Shown: positions 12,240 to 23,432, counted from the first letter of the stretch. The stretch: 64,000 bases of DNA from Isoetes taiwanensis (GCA_021234155.1 JAJEKV010000008.1:8274445-8338444), one strand, 5' to 3'. The notes: generated from the sequence alone by a model not told the origin. Numbers and translations are program-made.

Positions 12240-13320
12240 TTTCCCTTGTGGAAGTTCGGGCTTGGAGATTATGATTGCGGGGGGAGCCCAAAAGGCGATG
12301 ACCGATAAGAGGGGAGATACAAGCAACAACGCAGCTGGTCACGCGAGATGGGGCACCGCTTGGATAAGGTCCACCAGCCAGTGGATGGAAGACATGGCCA
12401 AAGCGCCGGGCCGACATGAAGGGGTTGCTCCAGCCAGATTGTACAAGTCACAAGCATGGCTGGTCGGATAGATGCTAAGGAAAAGGATGTGGAAGCGGTG
12501 CGGGGCAGGCTCCAATTCCTTGATGAAGCAAAGGCGCATGCAGGCGAGATGTCGTCGAAGATGCTCACATATAGAGAACCATGTGGCCCACTTACGAAGA
12601 AGAGATGCGGGACCTCCGAATGGAGGTGCAACGAGTCCCGAGTACACCACGGGCCGTTCGCACACCAGCACCCCCATACCGTAGGCCGAGGTGGCTCGGG
12701 GAATCGGCCGTACTTCGTGAGGAGCAAGACATCCAGCACGCCGCCTCACCTTAATGTGCGGGGATTGCCGGAGGAGCAAGGCGAGGATTTGCCGGTAAGC
12801 TTACCACCGGTACTTGCAAAGCTCCAATTACGATTTTGGTTATCAAGAGTCCGGTCGAGATCTGGAGGACCAAGCATGAGACCTCGGCTAGTTAAGTTTG
12901 CGCCTTGGATTGGGAGGCAAAATCTTTGTTGTTGCAACGCACCGGCCGCTTGAAAGGTACGTCCATATACCGATCCGGATCTCACGCCACCGCAACAACG
13001 GGAAAAGAAGCCAAGAGTTGGTCAAGATAAGAGAGATTCGACAAGCCGGGGGGGCTGCTGGTTTGGTTAATGGCAAGATGAAGGTATATGTGCCTCCCTC
13101 GTCGACACGATTCAGCAGGCAAAGATTCCCACGAACAATTTGCGTCGCCGCACGGCGAGCGGTCCAGGGTATCGGCCGCCGCCGGCCGGAGAGGCGGATT
13201 GAGGCCTTCCACCATCGCAAAGACATCCATCGTGGTCCCGTGAGCAGGCTGCCCCAGCTATTCCAACCACAGCAGCGTCCCCGAGGCACTCCGAGATGGG
13301 TCCACAAACCGTCGGCATAG
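12240..13320 (+). pseudogene. LINE ORF1-like region (broken)
   Basis: Open plus-strand segments at 12262-12471, 12456-12953 and 12898-13320 overlap in different frames. The second begins MAGRIDAKEKDVEAVRGRLQ, continues with charged helical sequence and is followed by R/P-rich stretches. This suits an RNA-binding ORF1 product preceding the endonuclease, but I see no zinc knuckle or RRM, so the assignment rests on position. Several competing minus-strand frames here are a by-product of high GC content. Confidence 0.45.
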
Positions 13321-13329
13321 GGAAAGTGT

Positions 13330-14250
13330 CTTCGCATTGTTTTCCTGAATTGTAGGGGCTTCCCCGTGGGCGTAGGGCGTGGGCTTGAATGGGATTGTGA
13401 TAGACATGGACATCGCCTTCCCCGGGAGACATGGGAGTATGAAGGGCATCGATTGCCGACATTCGAGGATATCAAAGATTTCTCACTTGCTAATGAGCCC
13501 ATGGCGGCGACGCTGGTACGGTGGAGTGGCTTGCTACTTTAGGGGACGCCTTAGCATGCAAGATCACACTTCGTAAGTCCGATGCATTTAATCGCTACAT
13601 GTGGGTAATGGTATTAGAGCCCCGGTCATGTCCCATTGTTTCTTGCTAGTCGCTACATTCCCCATGCGCGCTCTAAGTTCTACCGTGTACATGATGCGGA
13701 CACGATGTCCGTGATGCCGTATAGGGATCCAGTATGATGACATAGACCGCTATAGACAAAGCAGGGGACAGTGTTTTGCTTGGAGATTTCAATGCTCGCG
13801 TCTGGCCAGCTCGCGGTCGGTGACCTTCCAAGGTGACGATAATGCCGATCCGCTTTGGCTTGAGACGGCCCGCTATTCAAAGATACACCGCGGCACTCCC
13901 GTGATATGGTGGCTAGACCATTTGGCGGGCAAACCTGGTCCAGCTCGCCAGGTTTTGACATGGTAATTTGTAATGGTATGCAACCGATGGCCACACTCGT
14001 GGGGTGTTACTTGCGTGGAGTGATAGGCGGGATGGGGAGCTAGTGTGTTGGATTACCTTCTCGCTCCGTGCAAAGACTTGACATGGTTACACACTTCTCC
14101 ATTGGCACAAGCTACGGGGATGAGGAGGCTTTGTCGATCACTACCCGCTTTATGTCACGCTGAATTGGGAGCACTCAATAGTGGAGACTCCGCAAAGGGG
14201 CGTGGAGGGTTACCGCACATCCCACGCTATCGGCGAGGGGACGTATGAAT
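13330..14250 (+). pseudogene. LINE ORF2 endonuclease region (broken)
   Basis: Translated in shifting plus-strand frames, the region opens with IVFLNCRGFP near 13336, the usual start of an apurinic-type (EEP) endonuclease in LINEs. It contains LGDFNARV at about 13779-13802, the conserved GDFNA motif of that fold. Stops and frame changes occur throughout, and a readable frame rarely exceeds 60 codons. In an active element this domain nicks the target DNA ahead of reverse transcription; here it cannot be made intact. Confidence 0.7.
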
Positions 14251-14856
14251 CGGTTTCTTTGCGGGAGTTACTGTGGGTTTGATAGCTTCTACACACCGCA
14301 AGACAGGTGTTCATGGCTGGTGAGGGCGCCGCTTGCAACCGCCGAGGCTTCCTTTGTAAAGAAGGGCCCTCCAAGGAGGGACACCACGCGCATTTTCCCC
14401 GAGAACCCGTGGTTTGATGTTGATTGCAAGGCTCTAAAGAGCCACCGCGCTTGGTCATAGATCCACGATTCGCGCCACAGGCCCCGCAAGACTATAAGCT
14501 CTTTCTAAAAGCCAAGAAGGGGAGATACATGGCGAAAACCGGGAGCCTTTGCTTGACATGCTTATGGCGAGCCAAAAGCTTTTGGCGTAAGGTGTTATAC
14601 AAGAAGCCCGGTGGCTGGTAATGTAAGTGTGGAGCAATGGATGCACCGCTGCGTGGAGTTATATGATGACCCCCAGAGCTAATGCCGTGGTCCCGGATCG
14701 TAGGAGAGGTGCTTTGCAGCTCACGCGGGAGGATGTCCAGCCAGGTCTCGTGCATCCGGCGAATGGCAAGGCAAAGGATTTACACGGGGCTGCAGTCGAA
14801 GCTATTGAAGTGGGGTGGCCCATCTGCGTGGTAGGGCCCGACGGTGATCATTAACC

Positions 14857-15960
14857 GTGCTCGAAGCGAGGGGCTCCCCGAGTGGATGGTTAGTAAGGTT
14901 GTTCCTGTTCATAAAGCCGGGTAATACGGATGAGCCGGGCGAATTACCGGATGATTATGGTAAGCTTCGCTTTGTTTGCAAAGCTCTGGCGCGGTGGTGG
15001 AGAAGAAACTCACTAAGTGGGCCGAGGAGGCAGGGGTGCGGGCAATTGGCCAGGCAGGCTTTCGCCCAGCTCACTCCACGACCGACCATATCTTCACTTT
15101 GAGAGTGTTGATGGAGGCAAGCCGCAATGCGCGACAGGACTTGTATTGCTGCTTTGTAGATTTTAAGACTGCATATGATACTGTCCCCAGAGACATGCTA
15201 TGGCAGAGGTTGCAAGAATTGCGAGTTCCACAGGAGTTGCAAAATGTGGTGCACCAGCTTTATGATGGGATTTATCTTTAGCTACCGCCTTATGAAGATC
15301 GGCGGGTAGCTAGCACTATGGGAGTTAAGCAGGGCTGCCCGTTGTCTCCAACGCTTTTTGGGTTGTACATTGATAGCTTGGAGACGTGGATGCAGCACCA
15401 TGGGGGAGCCGGGGTGCAATTATCTGATGCGACCTCTGTGAGCCAGTTACTATATGCGGATGATGTAGCTTTGCTAGCCCACACGGCCAGCAGTATGCAG
15501 CAGCAGTTGGATGCCCTCAGTGGGTTCTGTGGGGCAACGGGAATGACAAAGGAACTTGCACAAAACTAAGCTTCTCGCGATCCTCGTCCTCGCAACACCC
15601 TATCCCGGAGTTATATTACGGGGGCGGGGAAGTGGAGATGGTGCGAGCTTCAAGTATCCGGGAATTGATTTCACTACTAACATGCCGGGGATGAGTGTGT
15701 GGAGAGGAGAGCCGTCTTGTTTGGAAGGCTTTATATGCAAAGCAAAAAAAGCGCTGTTCTTGCCGGATAGATCTCGTGGATCGGGCGAGGAGAGCACACC
15801 TGTTTAGGGCTTTGGTCGAGCCGGTGCTGCTATATGGGGTGGAGGTTTGGGGCCCAGCAGTTAGCAAAAATACGTGGGATAGGTTGGAAAGGGTGCAGAA
15901 AGCTTTCTTGACATATAGCTTGGGAGTGAAGGACAATAATCGCATCGATTTTGTTGTATG
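14857..15960 (+). pseudogene. LINE ORF2 reverse transcriptase (frameshifted)
   Basis: Reverse-transcriptase motifs occur in order: GLPEWMVSKVVPVHKAG (about 14868), AGFRPAHSTTDHIFTLR (about 15053), CCFVDFKTAYDTVPRD (about 15148), MGVKQGCPLSPTLFGLYID (15318) and LLYADDVALLAH (about 15450). The catalytic YADD is intact. A stop at about 15279 and frame changes near 14976, 15300 and 15560 break the reading frame. The wording differs from plant L1 reverse transcriptase and is closer to RTE-like or CR1-like families as I remember them; phylogeny would be needed to name the clade. Confidence 0.85.
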
Positions 15961-15994
15961 AGACGGGGTTCGCCCTTTACACGATTCGCTATCT

Positions 15995-16660
15995 ATGCGC
16001 AGCATCTTACTTGCTTCCATAAGGTGGATGAGATGGATGAGCATCGCTTTGCCCCCACAGTTTGTGGTTGTTAACGGAGGGCCCCCAAATGCAATGAAGA
16101 GGGTATGGCACGAAAGCAATCGTAAGGGATGGTTTAGGAGGTGGTCTATGGATTACCAACGGATGGTGGCACCGGTCCGATTCTCGATGCGCAGAATGGG
16201 CAATTGGATCACGGGCTATGCTTTGCCACCCCGGGGATGCCTCTACTCTTGCAAAGCCCAAGACAGAGCACTATCACGCCGATTAATCCCTGGTCTTGAG
16301 CATGGACCCCATCGGTGCCAAAGCACACATCTCGGTGAAGAAACGGAGAGCTATTGCTGCCATAAGGACGGGTTCCCATTACCCCTCGTAATTGAAACAG
16401 GTCAGGGGGGTGAATGGCGGGCGGGGGATCCCCGTGGAGGAGAGGATATGTCGGTGTTGTGAGATGCACGTGATAGAGGATGAGCACCATGCCCTCCAAA
16501 TGCCCAAAGATATGCCCATGTCCGAGCAATGCACACCGATCTTAGATGCTTTCGACACACCGCTACATCGCCATACTTGCATCACCTATGGTAGCCTTGA
16601 CCGGGAGCTTACATCCTGCAGATTTCGGCCGTCAGACTTGCTCTTCTGGGGCATGGTATT
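15995..16660 (+). pseudogene. LINE ORF2 C-terminal zinc-finger region (broken)
   Basis: The 15995-16462 frame (IRWMRWMSIALPPQ...) and the overlapping 16392-16832 frame together cover the C-terminus. RVNGGRGIPVEERICRCCEM is followed by HVIEDEHHALQMP, a Cys-Cys-His-type finger found at the end of many LINE ORF2 proteins. A frame change near 16392 is needed to pass from one part to the next. The end (SDLLFWGMVFESLLLG) leads into the 3' untranslated region. Confidence 0.7.
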
Positions 16661-16855
16661 TGAGAGCCTACTGTTAGGGTTTTTCCTCCCAAGTGGGGGT
16701 TTTTTCATCCCGGTAGTAGGGTTCTACTGTACAGTTACATTGTTTGTTTTTGGTGTTGGAGTTTTTGGCTTTTTGCCTGTTCTCTGCATGTACCGTCTCA
16801 TAGGCCTCTGGCCTCCGTGGACGTTAAAATAAACTTCCTTCCTTCCTTCCTTTCC

Positions 16856-19345
16856 AATTGGCTTCGTGAGTATATTAGCCGTCATCTTGTCTGTCTAATG
16901 TGCTAGATTTGAGATGTCCTTCAGCAATCTTCTCACGAGTAAAATGGTATTGCACCTCTATGTGTTTGGCCTTTGACCAGTGAGATGGATTTTTGGCCAA
17001 AGATACAGTAGCACTGTTATCATTGAATAGAATTGTGGCTTCTGTCTGAGGTTTGAAAAGTTCAGCCAAGAGTCTTCTAATCCAAATACATTCCTTGGAT
17101 GCTCCACACAAGGCCACGCACTCTGACTCACATGTAGAAGCAGCTGTAGCTTTTTGCTTTCTACTGCACCATGACACTACTCCCCCTTGCAGAAGAAAGC
17201 AAAATCCCGTGTGCGATTTCCTGTCACTGGCGTCACTTGCATAATCAACATTTGCAAAATATTGGAGAGTGGACTGAAAGTTGCCTTGATAACAAATACC
17301 GAGGCAGAGGTTGGCATGAGGATAGCGGAGGAGATTCTTTAAGAAAAGCCAATGCTCAGGTTGAGGACGCTCCAAAAATTGACTCAGTGTGATAGTTGCT
17401 TGAGCAATGTCAGGGCGGATGCACACCATGAAGTGCATGAGAGACCTGACGATGCTTCTATAGGACAGTCTCCCTAAGTCTGAGGGATCATGTGGTTTGA
17501 TAGCAGTAGGAACCATGATAGTGGTTGGAGTGTAGACGCCCTTGCTGGCATGCATGTGACAGGCCTTGAGTAGGTTTAGAATGGAATGGGTTTGATGGAT
17601 AGTGATGGTATGAGTGGTGAGATCAGTCAAGACTTGAATTCCAAGGAAGTAATGAAGCGAACCAAGGCCAATCATGTGGAATTGGCTTGTGAGGGCTGAT
17701 TTGGTGGCCAGCATTAACTCAGGGCTGTCACTGCCAATGATAAGGTCATCAACATAGAGAACTATCACAACAAGATGCTTATCATACCTCTTGAAATACA
17801 CGTTCCAGTTTGAATTGCTCCTGTGGAATCCTTGTTGTGTGAAAAAACTGTGGATGGTCTGGTACCATTGTCTTGGGGACTGCCGTAAGCCATAAATGGC
17901 TTTCTTCAACTTATACACTTTCTTATCATGCCCTGATTGAATGAATCCTGGAGCTTGTTTCAAATAGACCTCTTCCTCTAGCTTACTATGCAAGAACGCT
18001 GATATCCATTTCCTGAAGTTCAAATCCTTTTGCAGCAGTCAATGCCAAGACAACTCGAATAGAGTTCATGCGGGCCACATGTGCATAGGTCTCATGGAAA
18101 TCTACACCTGGAGTTTGAGAGTAGCCCCTGGCTACAAAGAGGACCTTGAATTTACTAACCTCATTCTTGTCATTGTATATGACTTTAAAGATCCACTTGG
18201 AGCTCACCACCTTCTTCCTTTTGGGCAGATCCGTGAGTTCCCATATATCATTGTCCACCAGAGATTTGTACTCTTCTGCCATAGCTTGCTGCCACGCCTG
18301 CTTTTTGGGACTTTGCATGGCATCCGCATAGCTTGTGGGCTCATCAGGTATGATCTGACTATGGAGTGCAATATAGCTGGAATTTTTGCCTCTTTTGGAC
18401 TCAAGATACTGCATCCTGCTGGTCATATGACGTTGTCTGTCAGACCTTCTAGGGCTAGCCGTCACATATCAGATCATCCGCATCAACATCACTTTCATCT
18501 GGTTCAGACGGCAGGGCTACATCATCATGGGTCTCATTTATGGTTGGAGAGCTTCTGTCATCCACCTCAGATTCTGCATCAGAATCACCATCAGAATCAA
18601 GGCTCATGTCAGGCAAGCTAGAGCTCTTGCCTTTCCCAATATCAAAGTTATGTTCATCGAAGCGAATACTCCGTCTTACGATGATCTTCCTGGTGGAGGA
18701 AATATATAGCCGGTACCCTTTAATGTCATCAACATATCCCACAAACACACATGGGATCACTTTGTTTGATAGCTTATCCTTTTTGAGATAAGCAAAAGCA
18801 TCACAGCCAAATATTTTGCACCTGCAACCTCTGGTTTGGTGCCGTTCCAGATTTCTTCTGGTACACCTTTAGGTACAGCTTTAGTTGGTAACCTGTTCAA
18901 TAGATAACAAGCAGTGTAAACTGCCTCTCCCCAAAATGCAGGGTCAATTCCATTGCCAAACAACATTGCTCGAGCACACTCTAGAATGGTTCGATTTTTA
19001 CGTTCAACAACATCGTTTTGTTGGTGCTCATGCGCCACAGACATTTCATGTTTAATCCCTTGATTTTTGCAAAACTCGTTAAACTTCTTGCTGACAAATT
19101 CTCCCCCTTGGCCTGTTCTGACTTCTTTGACCATGAGATCGTTATTCTTCAACCATGGTTTTCCATACAACAAAGTAAGCAAACACTTCTGATTTATGTT
19201 TGAGAAAATAAACCCACATTTTTTCTGCCGAAATCATCAACTATAAGTAGGAAGTACCTAGATCCACCAATCGATGTCACTTTGGCACGCCCCCAAATGT
19301 CCATATGAACAAGCTCCAAGCATTGTGAGGCTCTATGGGATTAGA
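16856..19345 (-). pseudogene. Copia pol: integrase, reverse transcriptase, RNase H (several frameshifts)
   Basis: Minus-strand pieces follow each other in copia order. Integrase: LELVHMDIWGRAK (about 19320), VKEVRTGQGGEFVSKKF, VVERKNRTILECARAML and GEAVYTACYLLNRLP (18757-19182). Linker: 18455-18760, acidic. Reverse transcriptase N-half: 17986-18465 (SSKWIFKVIYNDKNE, then GVDFHETYAHVARM). Reverse transcriptase C-half and RNase H: 16875-18023, with KKAIYGLRQSPRQWYQ, VLYVDDLIIGS, then VDYASDASDRKSHTGFCF and STCESECVAL. Frame breaks separate these pieces, and another lies before the last ILTKPI. In RNase H the usual AEAEY reads ESECV. The gene is dead. Confidence 0.87.
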
Positions 19346-19428
19346 CATGCGAGATCAGCTATGTCCTCGGGCACACTTGACATGTGTATATACATTGATG
19401 TATACTTGTACAGTTTGACAGCATTCTT

Positions 19429-19560
19429 ATTACTGCCACGGTTTTTCCCTCGAAAACCCTTCGGGGCGGGGGTTTTTTAACCCGAACAGTAATAAGTTTG
19501 CTGCGCTCCTTGTGGGTCCCATAGGCCGATTGGCCTCAGTGGACGATAAAAAATCATTCT
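19429..19560 (+). mobile_element. 3' stub of a LINE related to the 11902-16855 copy
   Basis: A short insertion lies between integrase and the pre-integrase zinc motif of the copia element. Its end, CATAGGCC...GGCCTCAGTGGACGATAAAAAA, closely matches the last bases of the large LINE (CATAGGCC...GGCCTCCGTGGACGTTAAAAT), and both have a GGTTTTTCC...GGGGGTTTTTT stretch upstream. Its tail is ATTCTC-like instead of TTCC. CATTCTT stands at both borders (19422-19428 and 19561-19567), a probable target-site duplication. Only about 130 bases were inserted. Confidence 0.72.
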
Positions 19561-19613
19561 CATTCTTTAAGAAAGCTTCTTCTATGCATCTTGCCCAACA
19601 TGCATCCTTCACA
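19561..19613 (-). pseudogene. Copia pre-integrase zinc motif fragment
   Basis: On the minus strand the sequence reads CEGCMLGKMHRRSFLK, the end of the GAG-pre-integrase zinc-binding motif that precedes copia integrase. It is cut off from the integrase core by the LINE stub and from the rest of pol by the junction at 19613 with the 1.4-kb repeat. Confidence 0.75.
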
Positions 19614-21019
19614 GCTAATGGGTAAAAACTAAAGTGGACGACCCTATCCATCATTAGCTAAAAATGGCCTCCTAATGTGCAAGTGGACTTTGCCATATGC
19701 TGAATGGAGTTGTTTATATGGGTGTGAAAGCTGTATGGGGTGGTTAACACATGACACGCGTCAGAGCAGGCTCAATTATACGTAAGAGAGAGGGGTGAGG
19801 GGTGATGTAACACATGATAGGGTCAGAGCAGGCTCAAATTTTCTCCTAATGAGTAAGAAAAAAATTGTTTTGGGCATCCAAAATAATTGTTCACCAATCT
19901 GGGCCTTCCCCACCACCATATCCTCAATTGACTCACTAAACCAAGGGGGCAATTCGGATGTGGGGGTTGCCCATCCACAAGTAAAGATCCTTTTTTTGGT
20001 GTGGCCATAAGAGAGAGAACGATACGTCGGTGCATATGTCATTGTTGACAAATAATGCAACTTCCCCATGTAATTCTTGATAACAGACTTAGTGGACCCT
20101 CCCTCATCTTGTGAGTGCTGGATGTATTGTTATGCACCAATGACGTACAAGCCCATCACATCTCCATCTATGGGATAAACATTTACTACAACTATTGAAC
20201 GGAACCCAACTTTAGGGCAAACATGAATTTTTAATCACCAATGTATACGTAGAAGAACAACATGCATTTGACCCTCAAGGATTTCAAACTCCTCGTCCCA
20301 TTCTAAATGATGCATGGAAATAATCTACAGTCTAATATCATTTGACCTTGTAGATTCCAAACTTCTAAAATATGCGGGGCACCCCATGTACATATGCACA
20401 CTCATTTCTAGATGCATCGGATTAACCTAGCCCCACACACAGGGTTTATAGGGAACTAACAACCTAGACCAAATAAAGGATGAGACACATAAATCGAGAA
20501 ATGGTCCAAATCAAGACTAAACTAACATCCACAAACATGCAATATGGAAGAGCATGAAGATATAAGACTGCTATAGGAGATGGGCCCATACATGAGCACA
20601 CTCTCAGCCACAAACTTAGAACATATAAAGATTGGTATATTTTGTTTCAAGTACATTTGAACATGACAAGTGAGGAGAAGCTCTTAAACCAAGAGGAATC
20701 CCCAACTGGAAAAAAAAAAAGAGCATCTCATTTTTTGAAAAAAAACACCCAAAACACTTCGGTAAAAAACCACATCTAAGTTTCCCCCAGGAGAAGCTCT
20801 TAAACCAAGAGGAATCCCCAACTGAAAAAAAAAAAACATAAAGATCTTGCATGGATCTGCTCTGTGATCAATGAGGCACATATATAACAGGTGTCCCTAC
20901 AACTTGCACTTCATCCTAGAGTGTGCACCACAAAAATCTTCATAGCTGTTTGATATGATCAGAATCAGAGGGATCCTAATCTATCCAGATCTGTAACTTG
21001 CCATAACCAAAAACAACCA
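19614..21019 (+). repeat. 1.4-kb dispersed non-coding repeat, copy A
   Basis: This stretch matches 38400-39858 along its whole length in the same orientation, from GCTA(A/G)TGGGT(A/G)AAAACTAAAG to CATAACCAAAAACAACCA. No coding capacity or LTR-type ends are visible. Copy A has about 80 extra bases near 19922-20005 and an internal duplication (GGAGAAGCTCTTAAACCAAG at about 20671 and 20790) that copy B lacks. It lacks the 214-bp MITE found in copy B. It may be a non-autonomous element of unknown type. Confidence 0.85.
20671..20832 (+). repeat. Internal duplication in copy A
   Basis: GGAGAAGCTCTTAAACCAAG followed by AGGAATCCCCAACTG and an A-run occurs at about 20671-20719 and again at about 20790-20834. 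The 70 bases between are absent from the homologous place in the second copy (about 39632-39673), so this is a copy-specific tandem gain. Confidence 0.75.
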
Positions 21020-21238
21020 TTGAATCATCTCAAAGCTTAATAGCTTAACAAAATATTTACAATTAAATTGCTTAAAAGAATAATGCCTACAATTGTTTGA
21101 TTATGTTTTTGTATTGACTAAAGCATATTATTTTCTTAGCGATCATGGAGAGGGCTGCAAAGGATGTGCAACATGGGGGAGATGGTGTGTCGTTACCAAG
21201 CTTTGAGCAAATGAAGTGTATCTTAATGTTCTTCGAAT
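21020..21238. other. Short spacer, nothing recognised
   Basis: AT-rich spacer between the 1.4-kb repeat and the 1.5-kb block. No motif is visible. Confidence 0.5.
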
Positions 21239-21391
21239 ATGTAGCATAATAACAGGGGGGTTTCTTTGTGTTTTTGTACGCTTTTCACTAAGGTTTTCCT
21301 ATGATTTCATGATGTATTCAAATGGATGTACTAATGCGTACATCTAGAGTGCACCATTTCTGAGCCATTGATTTTAGCCTTTTTTTTTTCC

Positions 21392-21567
21392 AATGGTCAA
21401 CAACCAATGGCTCACAACAAAAACCCTTTTTGTGCGTGTGGTGCATAATGGTCAACAACCAATGGCTCACAACAAAAGCCCTCTTTTTGTGCGTGTGGTG
21501 CATAATGGTCAACAACCAATGGCTCACAACAAAAGCCCTCTTTTTGTGTGTGTGGTGCATAATGGGC
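21392..21567 (+). repeat. 57-bp tandem array, three units
   Basis: Units of 55, 57 and 57 bases start at 21392, 21447 and 21504, each AATGGTCAACAACCAATGGC...AAAAGCCCTCTTTTTGTGCG...GTGGTGCAT. An imperfect further unit start (AATGGGCACATG) follows. The array lies just after ATTGATTTTAGCC. The long open frames it produces on both strands come from repetition of a stop-free unit and are not genes. Confidence 0.85.
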
Positions 21568-22221
21568 ACATGAAGGGCTTGAAGGGCGCATGTAGTGCAG
21601 TTTCCCCGCCGGCAACACATTTCTTATCATAACTTTTGATCCAGAGGTCTGTTTAAGATGATTTTTATTGCGTTGGAAAGCTCTCTCCAAGATCTTTTTG
21701 ATAGTGTATGATATGGATATGTTTGGTTAAGTTATCTATGCTAAAACAGCAATTTTTCGGCCGGGTTTGGTAGGCTTTCACATCCTACCAGTTGATTAAT
21801 ACAAGATTGCGCTATTGGATATTGTTTTATGGCTCATTCCGAATGAAGGTTGCAAAAAATTACCATGCATTTTTAGATTTTGAGACAGTTATTAAGCAAA
21901 TTCCAAGGCTTCTAGATCCTTGTGCTAACAAGCAGAAAAGTTTCCCACTTTGGTTTCTCACCACAAGAATCCATGGAGGCCAAAGGCTGCTGTTAAATTC
22001 CAGTTGAAAAATGTTTGTGTATGGGTGTTGCAAACTTTATGACTTTCAGAATAATGGGATCAATCCGCTCTATCTTTATGGTAACTTTTACTTATGTTCT
22101 ATTTGTTTTATTGTGATGAAATTCAAAAGCTACAGGTGATGAAAGCCTTAAATGAATTCTAGTTTTTTTCTGGTTTGAATTCCAAAATTTTTGTCACACC
22201 CGGGGCGGACGTCCCTAAGGC

Positions 22222-22817
22222 CCCGAAGGGGCCAAATTTTTTTTTTAGCAACACAAACCATTAACATCCAACATATAAAAATTAAATCCTCCAACACATA
22301 ACAACCAACACATAACAACCATTGACATTAACAACCAACACATAACTACCATTGACATTAATTAACATAACCATTGGGTCCAACACATTTAAATTAAAAT
22401 CCCCCTTAAACCCCCTTTGGTTTGGGTGCATATTCACACATGGGGTGACTCCGGGCAACGAGAGCTGTTGGATAGGCATATTCACCCCTTATTCCTTAAT
22501 CTACACCGTATGTAAAGTTCCTCGTTTGTGGGGTATGCAAGTACAAAATTTGCTATACTGTATAACAAGATTCGCAAAATACTATAAGATTTCAAGCGGA
22601 ATACTATATGGTGTTGATTTTGTACGTGCAAAATACAATTATGAGGGCTCTCGCTGCCCTACGTCACCCCCCGTGTGAATATGCACCCAAACCAAAGGGG
22701 GTTTAAGGGGGATTTTAATTTAAATGTGTTGGACCCAATGGTTATGTTAATTAATGTCAATGGTAGTTATGTGTTGGTTGTTAATGTCAATGGTTGTTAT
22801 GTGTTGGTTGTTATGTG
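22222..22817. mobile_element. Foldback element copy 1: 145-bp inverted arms, 233-bp core
   Basis: The left terminal motif AAGGCCCCGAAGGGGCC is followed by a T-run, then the left arm 22295-22439, core 22440-22672 and right arm 22673-22817. By eye the two arms are exact reverse complements over 145 bases and stop matching at the same distance on both sides. The arms are themselves built of short repeats (AACACATAACAACC, CATTGACATTAA). The right terminal 70 bases (compare 27795-27862) are missing, so this copy is 3'-truncated. There is no coding capacity beyond a 108-codon frame of unknown meaning across the core. Confidence 0.85.
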
Positions 22818-23280
22818 AAGAGGTATACAAGATAACACATAGATTCCTATGATTTTTTTTTTCTTTCTTTCCTTTTTATAGCAATAACTTGTGATTGCAT
22901 TGGGGAGGTGCATAATGGGTTGTGGAGTCATCTGACAACAATTATCCATGGACAGTCGTCCTTATCTCAGGTAGGTGATTTTGCATATATAATGGATACA
23001 CTCATACCCATGACCATAAGGGAGTGGGGTATTTGAGGATGACGATGCAAGGGGCAACTATTCATTAGAGGCATCACCACAGTGAGGTGCCATGCATTCC
23101 TCGTGCAAGAGCTGCACATAAGATGCATGAGGTTGCGTCAAATGATGACGCTACATGGTAAAAACAGAGAGAGAAGGGCAGTGTAGCAAGGAAGAATATT
23201 TGATTAGCCAGTAGATAGGGTTAGAGCATACACACAGATGGTTATAAAGTGGAGTAAGATGGCATAGAGGCTACCACCAA
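22818..23280 (+). other. Spacer between duplicated blocks, coding-like pieces
   Basis: 463 bases not shared with the blocks. A segment at about 22905-22971 ends in CTCAG|GTAGGTG, a donor-like site, and may be an exon remnant of the same unidentified gene whose coding-like end is at 24831-25248. I cannot join them in phase. Confidence 0.3.
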
Positions 23281-23432
23281 TATGTAGCATAATAACAGGG
23301 GGTTTTCTTTGTGTTTTTGTACGCTTTTCACTAAGGTTTTCCTATGATTTCGTGATGTATTCAAATGGATGTACTAATGCGTACATCTAGAGTGCACCAT
23401 TTCTGAGCCATTGATTTTAGCTTTTTTTTTTC

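Larger units (their letters stand above)
11902..16855 (+). mobile_element. Near full-length non-LTR (LINE) element nested in copia, (TTCC)n tail
   Basis: A GC-rich block of about 4.95 kb on the plus strand lies between the two halves of the copia pol 3' end. The order is an ORF1-like region (about 12240-13320), an endonuclease region (about 13330-14250), reverse transcriptase (14857-15960), a C-terminal zinc-finger region (15995-16660), a 3' untranslated region and a tail of TTCC repeats (16834-16855). A short tandem tail instead of poly(A) is typical of RTE-like and some other non-L1 clades; I do not assign the clade. The flanks CCTCTCC (11895-11901) and CCTTTCC (16849-16855) may be an imperfect 7-bp target-site duplication. 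Frameshifts and stops are scattered through both ORFs, so the copy is dead. Its base composition is visibly unlike the AT-rich surroundings. Confidence 0.87.
11641..19613 (-). mobile_element. Decayed Ty1/copia retrotransposon split by two LINE insertions
   Basis: Minus-strand copia element. Its pol lies at 16856-19428 and 19561-19613. The end of pol (TDKMTANILTKPI at about 16858) continues across a 4.95-kb LINE into 11890-11720, where RFAECVAEMGLVQV is the usual copia pol C-terminus. A polypurine tract follows (GAGGGGGGG, 11712-11720 read on the minus strand), then the 3' LTR beginning TGTTGACAATT and running leftward from 11711. The left end of that LTR is not located, so the start coordinate only marks where I can still follow it. 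No 5' LTR, gag or primer-binding site is found: at 19613 the element meets an unrelated 1.4-kb repeat. It is old, truncated and inactive. Confidence 0.85.
21239..22817 (+). repeat. 1.5-kb duplicated block, copy 1
   Basis: Begins ATATGTAGCATAATAACAGGG and matches 23281-24808 closely in the same orientation. The order is a 5' segment with TACATCTAGAGTGCACCATT, an array of 57-bp units, a conserved segment with GCGTTGGAAAGCTCT and TTGGTAGGCTTTCACATCCTACCA, a further 350 bases, then a foldback element starting at the GGCCCCGAAGGGGCC palindrome. No protein-coding frame is conserved between the copies. The start motif recurs inverted at 30174. The two blocks are separated by 463 unrelated bases. Confidence 0.85.

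Noticed and set aside
12269-12779. Long minus-strand frames opposite the LINE ORF1 region
   Set aside because: High GC and few stops create mirror frames. The LINE motifs downstream are all on the plus strand.
21318-21690. Overlapping open frames on both strands in the 57-bp array (repeated CCEPLVVDHYAPH)
   Set aside because: Both strands are open because of the repeated 57-bp unit, whose length is a multiple of 3. No sign of a gene around it.
22352-22678. 108-codon frame across the foldback core, also readable inverted in copy 2
   Set aside because: Its conservation is explained by nucleotide identity of the core. Half of it lies in the non-coding arm, and copy 3 breaks it.
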